A stretch of DNA of 64,000 nucleotides from Suillus spraguei (lineage: Eukaryota > Basidiomycota > Agaricomycetes > Boletales > Suillaceae): positions 114,826-178,825 of the forward strand of contig JABCPU010000110.1 of the NCBI GenBank assembly GCA_016800925.1, given 5' to 3'. A program made the translations under genes and the position numbers. This document shows, in pieces, positions 34,130 to 46,283 of the stretch. The notes under the pieces are model-generated. The model was given only the letters and a program-made list of their open reading frames with translations. It was not told the DNA's origin and made no database searches. Each line of letters begins with the position of its first letter. Position 1 is the stretch's first letter.

Positions 34130-37100
34130 CTAATGTATGCCTGCTGCTAGTTCAGATTCGCAAACAATGTTGACAAGTGAATCAGTATCAAGTAGGGGGG
34201 CAGCTTCTCTAAATTTCAAAATGAATTTCGCATCTCGCATCTTCGCCACATTCAGAATCAGATCCTCTGTGTGAACATCACGATGTCTCACTGCCTGCGT
34301 GTCCTCCACTTGACGCTCCCTTTCGAGAAACACTGGTTGTGTTGAAGAGAGGTCGCAATGATTGGCTGCGCAGTTGTGTTGTACATTGACACTACAGTCA
34401 ATTTGCTAAGTTGCCGTGGTGAAGTTCAATAGACTGTATATGAAAGTAGAACATCATTTACCTCAGGAGTGACCAAGTGATACCTCTCGGTTTTCAAGAG
34501 TGAAGGCATCAAGTATGGCTGGATGAGGGGACCAGTATTATAGCATTGAAGTAAAACCCAGTCTGCTTTCCCCTCGAAATCCTGTTCCCTCGTCAAAATT
34601 TCAGCCACCCTCCCAATTAAAAAGTGGTCTTGAACATGGAATACCGTGAACGAATCAAGTGCAACAGGATCACCATTGGAAACAATGACTTCCCGACACT
34701 GTATTAATATCGTGTGATCTGCGATACCTGGGGAAACACAGTATGTCGATGACAAAGTCTGGTTCCAAATGAGAGGGCGCATTTTTGCCCTTTTGGCAAA
34801 TCCTGTAGAAAGGATAAGGCAAACGGTCTCGAATAATCCTACTTACATACCTAGATGAGAAAATGACTCAGAAAGAGGAAAACCAAGTTTACGAGTGATG
34901 ATTGATGGCTGTTCACCATAGATTCGAGGATTCACTCCTGCTTGAATCAATTCTGTTTGTGTTGTGCCATCTGATTTGTCTGTCTCAACCTCGAAGTATC
35001 CACCACTGAGTAGGTGCCGCAAGCGGAGTAAGCCAGCAGCACGTCGTGCAATATCACGTGAAGGTGCCATCCGATTTGAATTGATGGACCAGCCACGAAT
35101 GATACTGTTGTATGACTCATGGACTTCCGTGGCAAATGTGATTGCAGGGCCAAATCTCCGTATGTGGTCAACAACATGCAAGATGAGGTGAAATTTTGGC
35201 TTGTTGAACCATCGTGGTGTCCAGCGAGCAGTACAGTCCATGAATCTTTTGATTGCCACATCGAGTTCAACCTGAAATCATGTTGAAACCAGCGTCATGA
35301 GATTGAGTACTTGGCGCACCATATAATTATCGAGATTATCAATTGTTGGCATCCAAAGAAGTGGGACAAGAACACATAGCGCAGCCCATGCATCGAGGAT
35401 CTTGGTTTCAAGCATATCATACAGTACAAATACAGCAACTTGACTTATCAAACGAAAATCACGACCAACAAGCGACCCAGCATAATGAACAAGTGTATGA
35501 CCACGGGGTTTTGCTACATTGGGCCCAAGGCCAGAAACATCAAGACTTGACAAACGAGCTTCAACAATAGCTTTGTTGACAGCAGAGAGGCGTTCAACTG
35601 CATCTCGCCAGAAGTATTTGAGGAAACCCAGGAGAACCACATGTAAAATTTCAATTGGCGTATCAGAATGCGGATTCAGACCTTTCAAGAACAAAGTGAG
35701 TGCAAGTCCAATATCGTGAACATATGATCAATGATATACCTCTAATTCGCCACACTGGGCTAAAGGTATTTGCTGGTAACCTTGAATAAGCCTCTCGAGT
35801 TGCCTGTCGTGCTGCATGCCCACTGAGTGATTTCCTTGCCTTCTCTAATTTGTCAAGGAAAAAGCGGAGTATTGTGTCCTTGACACCAGTAGATGTCTGA
35901 AGATCTACATTTTCCTTTTGGCGTGCAAGAGTTGATGCATTTTCAAGCATCTGACGTGAGATGCTCTGAGTTTCTGCTGTGGTTCGTGCGGCACCAACCT
36001 ACAACATTTGAGACCATGCCACGAAGCTACAATATCTCAAGTACCAACCTTCATGAATCTTGTAATACGACTGACCATTCCCTGAACAGTCTCCTTCTTA
36101 ACACCACCAACCTCGAGCATGTCGGCAACATCTTTCCCTTTTACCCAGCAACAACGGCAAAAAAACTTCGACATTAGACCTGCATGGCAAGCAAATTCAC
36201 TTTGCATCGGATTGTCACCAAGCAATGCAAGGACTGAGATGATTACAAGTATGATGTCGTGGTAGCTGCAGTCATAGGCCCAAATACCTGTTTCTTGACA
36301 CGATCTATCACAGTTATGTCAGTTTTGATTTTTGTCATGGGAGCAGGCTCCGCTCACTCGAGTTGCTCAACAATTCCTTCGAGCATTTCTAGTGGAGGTG
36401 CTATATTTGATGTACATATAAAACTAAGATTGTACTCCCGCTGCATGTGTTCTCGTGGAAGTCCAGCAGCATTCATAAGGAATGTGTTGTGTTCATTCCA
36501 TTTTTTGGATCGGTTACCTGAAGTGTCGTCGCAGTAGAGTAGTACAGGATATGCAACAACACGATGGCCATTGGCCTTCAGTCGCCATGGGTTCGTCATT
36601 GGTTCTACCCATAGCTTAATACAGCCAGTAGGATCGCAACAATCTGACCTTTGTTAAGTAGTGTAATTACAAAAACATGAACCATACTTACAAAACGTTG
36701 ACTGAAGTGTTGGTCGACCATGTCCAAGAGGTACATACTCAAGCTCCGGAAATGTCATTGATAAGTCATCGGTTGAGAGAGATAGTTCGTCACGTTGGTC
36801 AATGAGCCAGCTAAGTCCCTCACTGGGAGAATGCCATGGAATGAGTGGCCATGCACGAAACCAAACTTGACCATTATTTTTGAAAAACCTGAACGGCATG
36901 CATAGCATGCCATTCTTAAGGAGTGTCGGTTCATCTGTGTAGAAATCTCGTGCTATACGGCCCTCAACACGGTACATTGGTGTGAGTAGTCGGGCGTCAT
37001 GCTCCTCTAACCAGCAGCGTGCTTGACGAATTTCCTCAAGTTTTGGGCCGCTATCTTCAGGGTAAACCTCGAGGACTGACCGTACAAGGGGGTTCGCAAA

Positions 37101-38165
37101 GGCCTACATATGTCATTAGTTACTAGCACATTCAAGGACAGAGAAATGACCACCATCTTCACGATGAACTCTAGTGAAATCATATAGTATGTGTGACCCA
37201 GACAGCCAATGTAGCGATTGATCTCGACTCCACATAGACCATCTATGGCACGCCCAACACTCTTTATCTGATGAATAGATGGTACTGCGTGAACACCATG
37301 TTGTTTTAATTGCCATAATATCACCTCGAGTTCGTCTTGGGAGAAGACACCTCGAGGCAAATTTGATATGATATCGAGTGTACATGACTGATCTAACATT
37401 AGAGAGGAAATACAAGACTAAAGGAAATGCGAACTAGGCGATTTTTCCATGGATACCATGCATTCTCATGCGCATCCTGGGTCTGATTATGCCCACAACG
37501 AGAGACTACATGATAGTGAGAGAAAGTTGTTATAAAATGGCAACACATACCCTCTGCATTCACATTCACAACGAACTCGTCCTCATCTTCTGGAACATCT
37601 CCCTCTCCATTATCCGAGTCCACCGCTGATGGGTTGAAACCATGGTCGACCATATGACGGAGCGATACGCTCACACTGGAAACAACGCGCGCATGCATGT
37701 CTTCCATGGAAGGAGGTGGAGGATTAAGTTCCCCAAAATCCACCTCCATATCTATACCACCATCCAGTTCATCATTGAATGACCCAGGAGGTGACTGCTG
37801 CCGGGGATCTTGGCCTAGAGGCTGTTGGTGGCGAGGTAGAGGAGCAGGATGAGGCACATTCAGCGGTAGCCCAGAAGCAATAAAAATAGCATCGAGAAGT
37901 GGATTTGTCTGAAGGTGAGGTTCGTTGAGAGCAGCAGTTTGAGCAGCACAGAGTTCATCAGTGTAGTGAGTCATTTCTGTCCTGTGCTTTTGAGTATTCT
38001 CATGGCGTATAGCGTGGTGGATGTCTTGCTCGAAACAGCCAGTTGGACAGCGTAAACACGTCCAGAGATTCCCTTGCCTCAAGAAGTCTGCATCCAGCAT
38101 GATGAGAACGACGTGCATGTGTCGACAATGAGAAACATACGTTCTGGATAGGCTAAAGACGCCAT
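34130..38165 (-). CDS. Transposase-like protein, copy 2 (1159 aa)
   Basis: Mirror of 25137-29172, with the same twelve exons at 63302 minus each coordinate (first exon 38141-38165, last 34130-34405). The product is identical to copy 1, so both elements would make the same enzyme. The two transposase genes start near the outer ends of the palindrome and converge on its centre. Confidence 0.85.
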
Positions 38166-38370
38166 TGATGACTTATCAAGATTGTGTGCGTGGGTAGTTG
38201 GTAGTGTGAGACTATGGGATGCGCAAAAGATAATAAACATGGCCAAATCGTGGGCCAGTGCATAGCTAGTCGGCCGTTTCCCTTTTACAGGTAGACTATC
38301 GGTAAACTATAGGATATTTTTGGGTTCGGGCCGTGAAGAACTTACGGTAGACCCAGACCGTAGTTTGCAT

Positions 38371-38393
38371 ACGGTAACATTTTTGGCAGTGTA
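38371..38393 (-). repeat. Outer terminal inverted repeat, copy 2
   Basis: Mirror of 24909-24931; the base after 38393 breaks the symmetry with the left flank. Confidence 0.85.
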
Positions 38394-40498
38394 CATTGTG
38401 GAGGTTGTCCATGTAATGATGCAACGGGAATGACGGAAAAAAACTCTGGCCTTAGCCTACGATGCCCTTTAAAGGGTTAACTTGGTGCATGTATAAGGGT
38501 CCTTTTGACAGCCTTACGTTGAACGTAGCGCCGCTACACCAAATTTGTAGTAGTCTTTTCTTGTAAGGTCTTATAAGGCTTTTTGAAGGTGCTAACCAAA
38601 CGTGTAATCCGGCGGCATTGTAAGAGCCCTTAGATTTTTTCCGATGAGCGTGGCCCAGGACGTGGAGAACCGGATTAGCACAGAATCAGCGCTACACCCG
38701 GTGACATTTCTGCGTGACTTCGGCACTTGGAGTTTTGTGAAAGTGCCGAGTTTTGTGGGGAACCGATTGCACCGGCAGTCACGATTACGTTTCAGACTAT
38801 TTGCCCCCAATACGGAGAAACCTAGGTTGACCGGGTTGGTCTAAGGGATATGTGAATATCCACATAAGTCAGACTGTCGCGACTCGCCAGGCTGCTCTAG
38901 ACCTGCAAAAATAGCTCAGAAAACACGACAAGCATATCCAATAAAAGCATCTTAGTGCATGATCTCGCATGATCCAGATACTCTCTAACACTTCGGATCG
39001 GTAATCTGCTGTGATCTGCCCAATCACGATATATAATATGTATGGAAGACATACTCAACTCGTGAACAAAGTGATCCTGTTCCCCTGACGCGTGTATCCT
39101 GATTGATCATGGCAACATAACCCAAAATTAAGATTGCGCATGGACCACGTTGCATGGTGCGATCATGATGATACATGAGTAATAAAACGTGCCATACACA
39201 CTAACTTATCCTGCTCAGCGTTGACTCAGCGCCTTGTTTCAACCAACATTTTTGAACTATGTCAGTCTACCAGATCGGGATGTCTCACTGTCTCTGACAG
39301 CAAGGAGTTGACATTAAGTTTATAAGACACGAGTCAATAAACTCACAAATAAAGTTCTTCGTAAAACCGTAGCCTACTAGAGCTCGCGTAGGCGCAGTGG
39401 GCTGCTTGCGCTGCCCGGGGGCCGGCGGTTACTTCAAATCTGAGACTTGAATCACTTGTGACTAGTGCGATCCTAAATTTGAAATAGTGCAAAAAACACG
39501 TCATATTTAGTTCGCAACCGAGTCCAACCAGAAGTCTCGGAGTCGCAGTGATCAGAGATAGGCTTTGAGCATCAACACGTTCCTTAGCTACGATGTTAGC
39601 GTATGTCATCAATTCGGAGAGCGTGCCTTTCTTTCGATGGCTGCCACTTCAAGAGCGCTGAAGAATATCCCAACTTGCTGTATGCACAGGTCAAATCCTC
39701 GGAACGCCCGTACATGGCTGCATCATGTCGAGGCTGGCCCAGGCACTCATTAATCCCTTCCGAATTTAGAACTTCAAAGGTCACTCGCATAATTCGAGAG
39801 TGTATCATGATGGGTGTCATCCGAATGCTATGCATTGTTTGTGAACACTTTCGCAGATGATGTTGATATGGTACGTGCTGCAAGGGCTGGTAGATCTATA
39901 AAAGATTCACAGGCAAGATTCACAGGCAGTGAGTTAAAAGCATAATGTCACAAGACCGACCTTCCCGTGACGCGGCGTGTTCACTTGAGATGCATAGGTC
40001 GGACCGTACAATGAAGTTGCTGTACTTGGTAGGGCACTGCACCACGATTATTGCCGGCGCTCTAAAAATAACAGATCATACTAAGTCTAGGAGCAATCGC
40101 TGATATGTATACGAAGCCGGGGTAATTTCCAGTACGGTGAAACGAACAATGTGATGACGAATAGAATAGATAGGTTTTTATACCTGTGGACAGCATGAGT
40201 CCACGATGAATAATTAGAACTGAGGATGGGAACTGGCTGCTTTTTGTGAAAAGATCGGTAAGACAAAGGTAGGGAAGATGATTCACAGCATTTGAAGATG
40301 CGCCACAGTGGCCACACGGTCATGCACAGGCCAGTCGGTGTCGGTCCACGAAACTAGGATTGGTCTTATTTGGTTCTCGTGTGGCCAATATCAGCATATT
40401 ATAACTGTGCATGCAAGTTACTACGTCCATCATTCACAAAGTCTCTCTTGTGATTAAGCAAGTTCTCTTCAAGACAAGTAAATCATTATTGAAAAACT
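38394..40498. other. Gene-poor region, nothing recognised
   Basis: Two kb right of the palindrome without a convincing gene. A small 8-bp stem (CGGCACTT / AAGTGCCG) lies near 38720-38750. Short open stretches at 38644-38844 and 39596-39883 have no recognisable content and overlap open frames on the other strand. Confidence 0.45.
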
Positions 40499-41654
40499 AT
40501 GTCGAGGGTATGTACCATCTCAACCGTAACTGCAATTACCAACAAGAGCTCTCAACATTATTGTATTTACAGGCGCAATTCTTGAGAGAATACAAGTTGG
40601 TAGTTGTCGGTGGTGGTGGTGAGCACCAAGCTACAGAAATGTGACGAAGCGCATCTCATAGTACTTGTCCCAACCAGGCGTCGGTAAATCTGCCCTCACT
40701 ATCCAATTCATTCAAAGTCACTTTGTCGATGAATACGACCCAACAATTGAGGGTACAACGATTTCCCTTCTACCGCAGTCCTTACTGAAGTAATTATACA
40801 GACTCGTACCGCAAGCAATGCGTGATCGACGAAGAGGTCGCATTACTCGACGTCCTCGACACCGCTGGTCAGGAGGAATATGGGTAAATGATATCCTACT
40901 GCAGATAGTCCTTGTCGCTCACATCCCACAGAGCCATGCGTGAGCAATACATGCGCACTGGTGAAGGATTCCTTCTCGTTTATTCTATCACCTCCCGCGA
41001 TTCTTTCGAGGAGATTAGCACTTTCCATCAACAGATTCTTCGTGTGAAAGACCAAGATTCGTTCCCTGTCATCGTCGTGGCTAACAAGTGCGATCTCGAG
41101 TATGAGCGACAAGTTGGAATGAATGGTAAGTCATGACTGATTTTTGCATGTACTATTTCCTAATAATGAATAGAGGGTCGTGACCTCGCAAAGCACTTTG
41201 GCTGCAAATTTATCGAGACATCGGCTAAGCAACGGATCAATGTCGACGAGGCGTTCAGCAACCTCGTCCGTGAGATAAGAAAGTACAACAAAGTAGGAAT
41301 CTCTTCTCATGTCTGACAAGTTATTCATGCAATTTATCCTCGCAGGAACAACAAACAGGCAGACCCGTCATGGCCAACTCCGGTGGTGGCGGACCTGGCG
41401 TCTACAGTAACAAAGGTGACGCGAATGAAGGCGATCATGGTGGATGCTGCGGTGGTTGTGTGTCGTATGAGAGAATCTATATACCTGTCGTTCCTTTCTT
41501 TCCGGACACTTTTCTACTCCTCGTGCTCCCTGCTGGTTGACTCATGGGCTTCTTGTCGACTTTTGTACATTCTTCGACGGGTTTTATACTCGTCAGGCCG
41601 GTTGGTTGCGAAACATTGCCATTTTATAGGCCATTTTGTATATATAGTTTATGA
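40499..41654 (+). CDS. ras1: Ras GTPase
   Basis: Eight exons: 40499-40507 (9 nt), 40573-40618, 40678-40752, 40802-40883, 40932-41125, 41174-41292, 41346-41464 and 41648-41654 (7 nt), total 216 aa. All G motifs are present: P-loop GGGGVGKS (16-23), YDPTIEDSY effector loop, DTAGQEEYG (Gln67, equivalent of Gln61), NKCD and ETSAK. The hypervariable tail has a Gly/Asn-rich stretch and CCGGC. The proposed last exon completes a CAAX box CVSL, giving a prenylation signal and palmitoylation Cys just before it. Membrane-bound signalling switch upstream of cAMP/MAPK in fungi. Exons 1-7 are firm; the last tiny exon is my best fit. Confidence 0.92.
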
Positions 41655-41780
41655 TTATGGACCGAAATTGTTAGATGCTCTTGCAAGTTGTTTTAGTCCA
41701 AGTCCAATAGGTGGGGTGCACGTAGTAGCGTTCAAATGCCACAGGATGGATCCTTTTCTATCACTATTTTCTTTGAGTCT

Positions 41781-42709
41781 TCAGCTCTCGAACTCCAGTG
41801 AGAACTGCTTACATGGAGGCCGCGTCACGTCTTCCTCGTTCACCGCCCGTATGGAGTTAATGCCAAGGTCATACGAACCCAAAACACCGCTATTTCCCCC
41901 AAGGAGTGATATCCCAACCGTCCGTATCCGCTCGCGCATCATCGTAATTTGATGCTGCACCAATTCACCGGTATTCGTCAGTATAAAGTTCTCAAACGGT
42001 ATCTTGACAAGTGATCTGATGAGTGAGCGCCCGTGCAAATGTCAGTGTAGATTGGACACACGAATATATCTTCCCAGCTACCATCATTTCGTTGAAAGTA
42101 GAGCCGGTGCTGCCACAGGTCCGTCGTGATCGGCCCATCGGTTTGTAAGTTCACAAAATACGAGTTGCGCAACCGGGGATCACCGCCGAGACGCAGCCTC
42201 AGGGCAAGGAACTGGTGATTTGAAACATCGTCGACGATTTCGCCGAAGAGTGTTGGGCGGGGCTGGTCGAGTCAAGCGGGTGTGACAATCAAGCTCGGAA
42301 ATACCATTTACCTTGGACCGAAAACCAGCATATCCACCTCTAATTCGCCCTTGCAGTTCCGGTCTCACATCCAGTCTCATCTCACCCCAAAACCGACCTG
42401 TAGCTATGCTCCCACTGCCCTTGTTATGCTCCGGGGACTTGTCGAGCTCTAAATGAACAGTGGACGTGCCGCCAATATCTGCATCACACCCAGTCGCGAA
42501 GTTGTTCGATGTCCTGTTTAGAATTTAACCTGAAGAGGGTCAAAGGTGCTCTTGAAGGCCCGTCTGCGCCTTCCATACGGAGGACTGTGTAATAGCGTTG
42601 TCAGTTTTGTGGTTAGATGTGACGTTTAAACAAGCATACTTTTAATGCTGCTGTCTCTAAGCAGCTTTGTTGACCTGTTCAGATATGCTGCCCAGTTAGA
42701 TGACGCCAT
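41781..42709 (-). CDS. CIA30-like complex I assembly factor, frameshifted
   Basis: Exons 42640-42709, 42312-42584, 42060-42262 and 41781-42015 encode about 260 residues of the NADH:ubiquinone oxidoreductase intermediate-associated protein 30 family: GCDADIGGTS, FWGEMRLDV, RIRGGYAGFRSK, TLFGE..DDVSNHQFLALRLR, DLWQHRLYFQ and LLGGNSGVLGSYDLGI. It assists complex I assembly in mitochondria. Exon 2 is one base too long: the frame is right up to about 42503 (SKQDIEQ) and again from FATGCDAD, so an extra C near 42500 breaks the gene. This may be a real lesion or a sequence error. It converges on ras1, 126 bp between stops. Confidence 0.8.
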
Positions 42710-42968
42710 GGTCGGGTATGTAGCGTTCGTAGTTTGTACTGGGATATGAAAGCAAGAAGAGCAGCCTGGACTTCTCAAAGATACGTCATCGAATCTACTA
42801 TCTTGGGTAAGTCTAACTGTAATATTACACTTCGAACTTGTACATACTAGTACAGGCAACTAAGGTAATTGAAGCTTGAATGAGCGCTGAGCTTGAAGGT
42901 CCACAGAGTGGAATGCTTAATAGTGAAATGTAAATATCATATATAATTCGTACTATCTCAGGCGGCGT

Positions 42969-45807
42969 CTAAGACCGTGCGAGCCCTGCACTGTAAATCA
43001 TGTGCGTAACCAAGACGGGATACCCGACGGATTTGTCACCAAATTGCCTGGCCGAAGGGCAAACGGTATCGGAAAATGAGGTACAGGAAGGAACTTCCTG
43101 ACTATTCGGAACATTCTCTACCTTCGCACTAGGGACAATTGATGCATATGCACGCATGGCCTTTTCGTCCGGGAATTGATTCGAGGTAATAGCACTATCC
43201 TGCGACCAGACTGTTGTCCAGGTCAATCTCTCAATTTTAGGGGTCCGCTTGCGTTTCTCGAAATAAGGGGATGAAGACGACTCGGAGTTGATGCTTTCAA
43301 TGGTATTGCTGCGCGTTGGTGGAAGGCTCGGCAGGGCTTTCTCACTTCCTCCGTCAACTGGGCTTGTTGAATAGGCACTGTCAGGACTATCCGGGAAGGA
43401 AGATCCGGAAGATGTCGATAAGAGCGACGGTATTGAACCGTGATGTTCACGTGGGGTAGCAGGCGCAGTAGGTTCAGAGCGGCTGCGTTCACTAGAAGAC
43501 AGGTATGTTGCGCTGTCGCGAGGGAATTGGGGTAATGGCCTGAGGGCAGCGCGGAACCGGGACATGTCATCCTTTTCCACCGGGAGAATTGTAGGCGATG
43601 GCGGAGCTCTGCCTTTACCTTTGTCAACCTTCTGAAGAGCATCAGCCTTTGTAGTAATGACAGGTAGGGGCCGAATGACAGGTATAGGAGTGACATCAGT
43701 GAGATCCAATGGAGTAGGTCTGCGCTTTGTAGAAGATACGCGGAGCCGGGAGACAGTCTTCATTATTGTTGAATTCTTGACAGATGGGGAGGCAGGGATA
43801 GGCGAAAGCGACAGCCCAACAGGAAGAGTGAGAGGCAATTTACCACTGCCTTTTGACCGTGGTCCAAACATGGACAACTTCCGGCTCGGCGTCCCAAAGG
43901 CTGTAGTGAACTGCCTCATGATGGGAGGAGCGTTCATAGATTTGATAGGCATAGGTGCAATTGGAGAGGCGGCGACCACCGATGCAGCAGCGGAACGAGG
44001 TGCAGGCGATAAGCTGACAGTCACAACGGCCATTTTGGCTGTGTTGACCTCAGTCATCTGACACAGGTCAAGGCGAAGGTTGCGACTCTTGAGACTCTCT
44101 GTATCAGATGCAGCATCGAGTTGACGGTTGAGCTCCGCAGGAGTGAGAATGGCACGAGATGGAGGCAGAAATGACTTGCTCTGCCTGACCCTCATCTTGT
44201 GAAATCTCGAGGGTGTCCTCTTGGTACTCAACAAGTGGGTTGCAGAATCAGTACTTGCAGTAGACGACTTGCGAGAGTGATATTTGACTGGCGGAAAATC
44301 TGACAGAGAAACTGGGGATATTTCCTCCGAGGGATCATTGTACAAAGGCACAAGTGGTCCTTTGGGCATGTGAGCGGCTGGGGGAAGAACAGGTGATTCG
44401 TCAAACACGTCGTTTCCAAAAGTCTTCTCTGTATCAACCTGAATCTTGGGCAGTGTTGAACCATAGAAAACTGGACTGAGCACGCGGAAGGTATTGTACA
44501 TAAGACCGACATTAACGAGCCCTAGAACACAAATCAGTCATCACAACGCATGCTAAAACCTAGACCACTAACCGAGCATAAAGTAGCATACATGCGCAAA
44601 TACATCTGCACCAAATGGGGATAGCACGGCCAGAGAATCGTACCATATTTACAACTGCGATCGGCAACAAGAGGGAGACGAATGCTAGATAGGGTGTCAA
44701 GACAAAAGAACTCGATCATACGCGAGATCACGAACCGACAGGGTACCTGCATTGAACGGATGAATGACCTAGAAAAGCATAAACGCACGGAAACTCACCA
44801 AAACATCGTCTTCGCGACGGCTATCATGAAGCGGTGGTATTCCTCTGAGTCGGTCACAGCACCCCATCGCCCTGAGCCTTGAAAGTCAACTTGATACCCC
44901 CTTTAACATGCAGAATCCCGCGGAGAACAAGGAACATCGGGGAGTAAATAATGACCGAAAGCACAGAGGCGAGAATGATCTGTTCGTAATTAGTTAGACC
45001 ACGTCAGGCTGGGGTAAACCGTACTGGAAAGGCTTCAAGCCCAAATATCTCCCTGGGATATGCCGCTGTGACGCCACAGGAAACAGTGACTGGACCATAG
45101 ACACCAGCTTGGCTGACAGGTGTCAGTGCTACAGATATAGATGAACATGGGATGATATCAACTCGGTTGTAGCGCCACTTACCAATCACCAGCGACATGA
45201 TCCACCCAAAGGCGATGACCACGACGCTCAGATAATTAATTTGATAGAGACGAAACACCAGGGAGTTGCATGTGTGGACACCGATAGCAACAGAGAAGAA
45301 ACAGGTAGACCAGTTACCAATCTGCATAAAGACAGCTGGTTACAAGATCATTCAGTACTTGATCATAACACTATCAGATTAGATTACCTTGCAAAATGCA
45401 CATGGAGCCTGACAGCCGTCAGTACAGCGACATGTGATCTCAATATCGAAAGCGTCACCTTGATGAATCCCAGATTGTCTGACCCAGAAAAACTCCATGA
45501 GCCCAGCTGCAGTGAGGAAAACATTGCTTAAAACAAGGGAGGCAGCATAATGGCCTAGTTGAGTGCGGAAGAATAGGTTCTCCGGAGCTCTGCGCGCCGA
45601 CCAGTTACGCTGGAATGAGGGAATCACCACAAGATGGATACTCCTGAAAACTATGAAAGCGAGCGCTAACGCCGATAGCAAGGCAAACACGGGAACAACC
45701 TGATTATGATAATCAGACGTTGCTCGTCATAATTCGTGCTAATGACTCACGATCAATCCGTTTGCCTGAACAGTAGAGAAGGACGTGAAATGGGACTTCG
45801 AAAGCAT
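42969..45807 (-). CDS. Seven-transmembrane (GPCR-like) receptor with long Ser/Pro-rich tail, frame-disrupted
   Basis: Likely exons are 45751-45807, 45388-45699, 45183-45321, 45025-45128, 44799-44979, 44736-44746 (11 nt), 44573-44684 and 42969-44521. The N-terminal half has several hydrophobic helices (FALLSALALAFIVF, YLSVVVIAFGWIMSLVI, IILASVLSVIIYSPMFLVL, AFVSLLLPIAVVNMV) and LVNVGLMYNTFRVLSP at the end of the last one, as in fungal cAMP-receptor-like/Git3-like GPCRs. The cytoplasmic tail (~500 aa) is Ser/Pro/Lys-rich. The exon at 44799-44979 is one base short around 44885 (IKL then DFQGSGRW), and the last junction is also off by one. Either a young pseudogene or base errors. Confidence 0.75.
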
Positions 45808-46283
45808 GATAATGAATGCCGTATGCCTCGAGGTAATTGAAATGAAAAAGATCAAATGACCAGCTGTTCCAGACAGAGGAAAATGAACGAAGAATGACGG
45901 ACTAGCCGCGGAAATGTGCCTCTCAGAGGCCGAAAGGTGGGACACAGTCCGCAGAAAGAACTTCGAAAGGTGACGAACGCACGAACGAAACGAACGCAGC
46001 ATTTCGATCAAAAGTTCATATGACTTTGTCGGAACTCGGTAATTGAGGTTTTGATGGTGCGAGATGACCACGCTCTGAATAGCTAGCCAATGCAGTAGTG
46101 ACGATCAATCAAAACCGCCTCATTCTGCACTGCCTCAAAGACATACCACATACCTGTGTGAAAACCTGTGCACTCCATATACACATGCCACCGATCTAAC
46201 TCATTTGCTCGCAGAGGCGTGACTATCATACATTTATCGTGATCATGGCTCTCCCCGATTGCATCATGCCACCACTAAGCTGC

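Larger units (their letters stand above)
31663..38393 (-). mobile_element. DNA transposon copy 2 (exact inverted duplicate)
   Basis: Positions map to copy 1 by the relation x to 63302 minus x: every reading frame of copy 1 has its mirror here with identical translation, and the sequences beside the centre and at both ends match base for base. So it is either a very young second insertion, an inverted duplication, or an assembly artefact. The right flank (CATTGTGG) is unlike the left flank, so the repeat ends exactly at the element ends. Confidence 0.88.

Noticed and set aside
38644..38844. 66-codon frame beside the transposon
   Set aside because: Includes a hairpin and no recognisable protein; likely chance.
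43657..44061. 134-codon + strand frame
   Set aside because: Antisense of the receptor's tail; no splice signals or conserved content.
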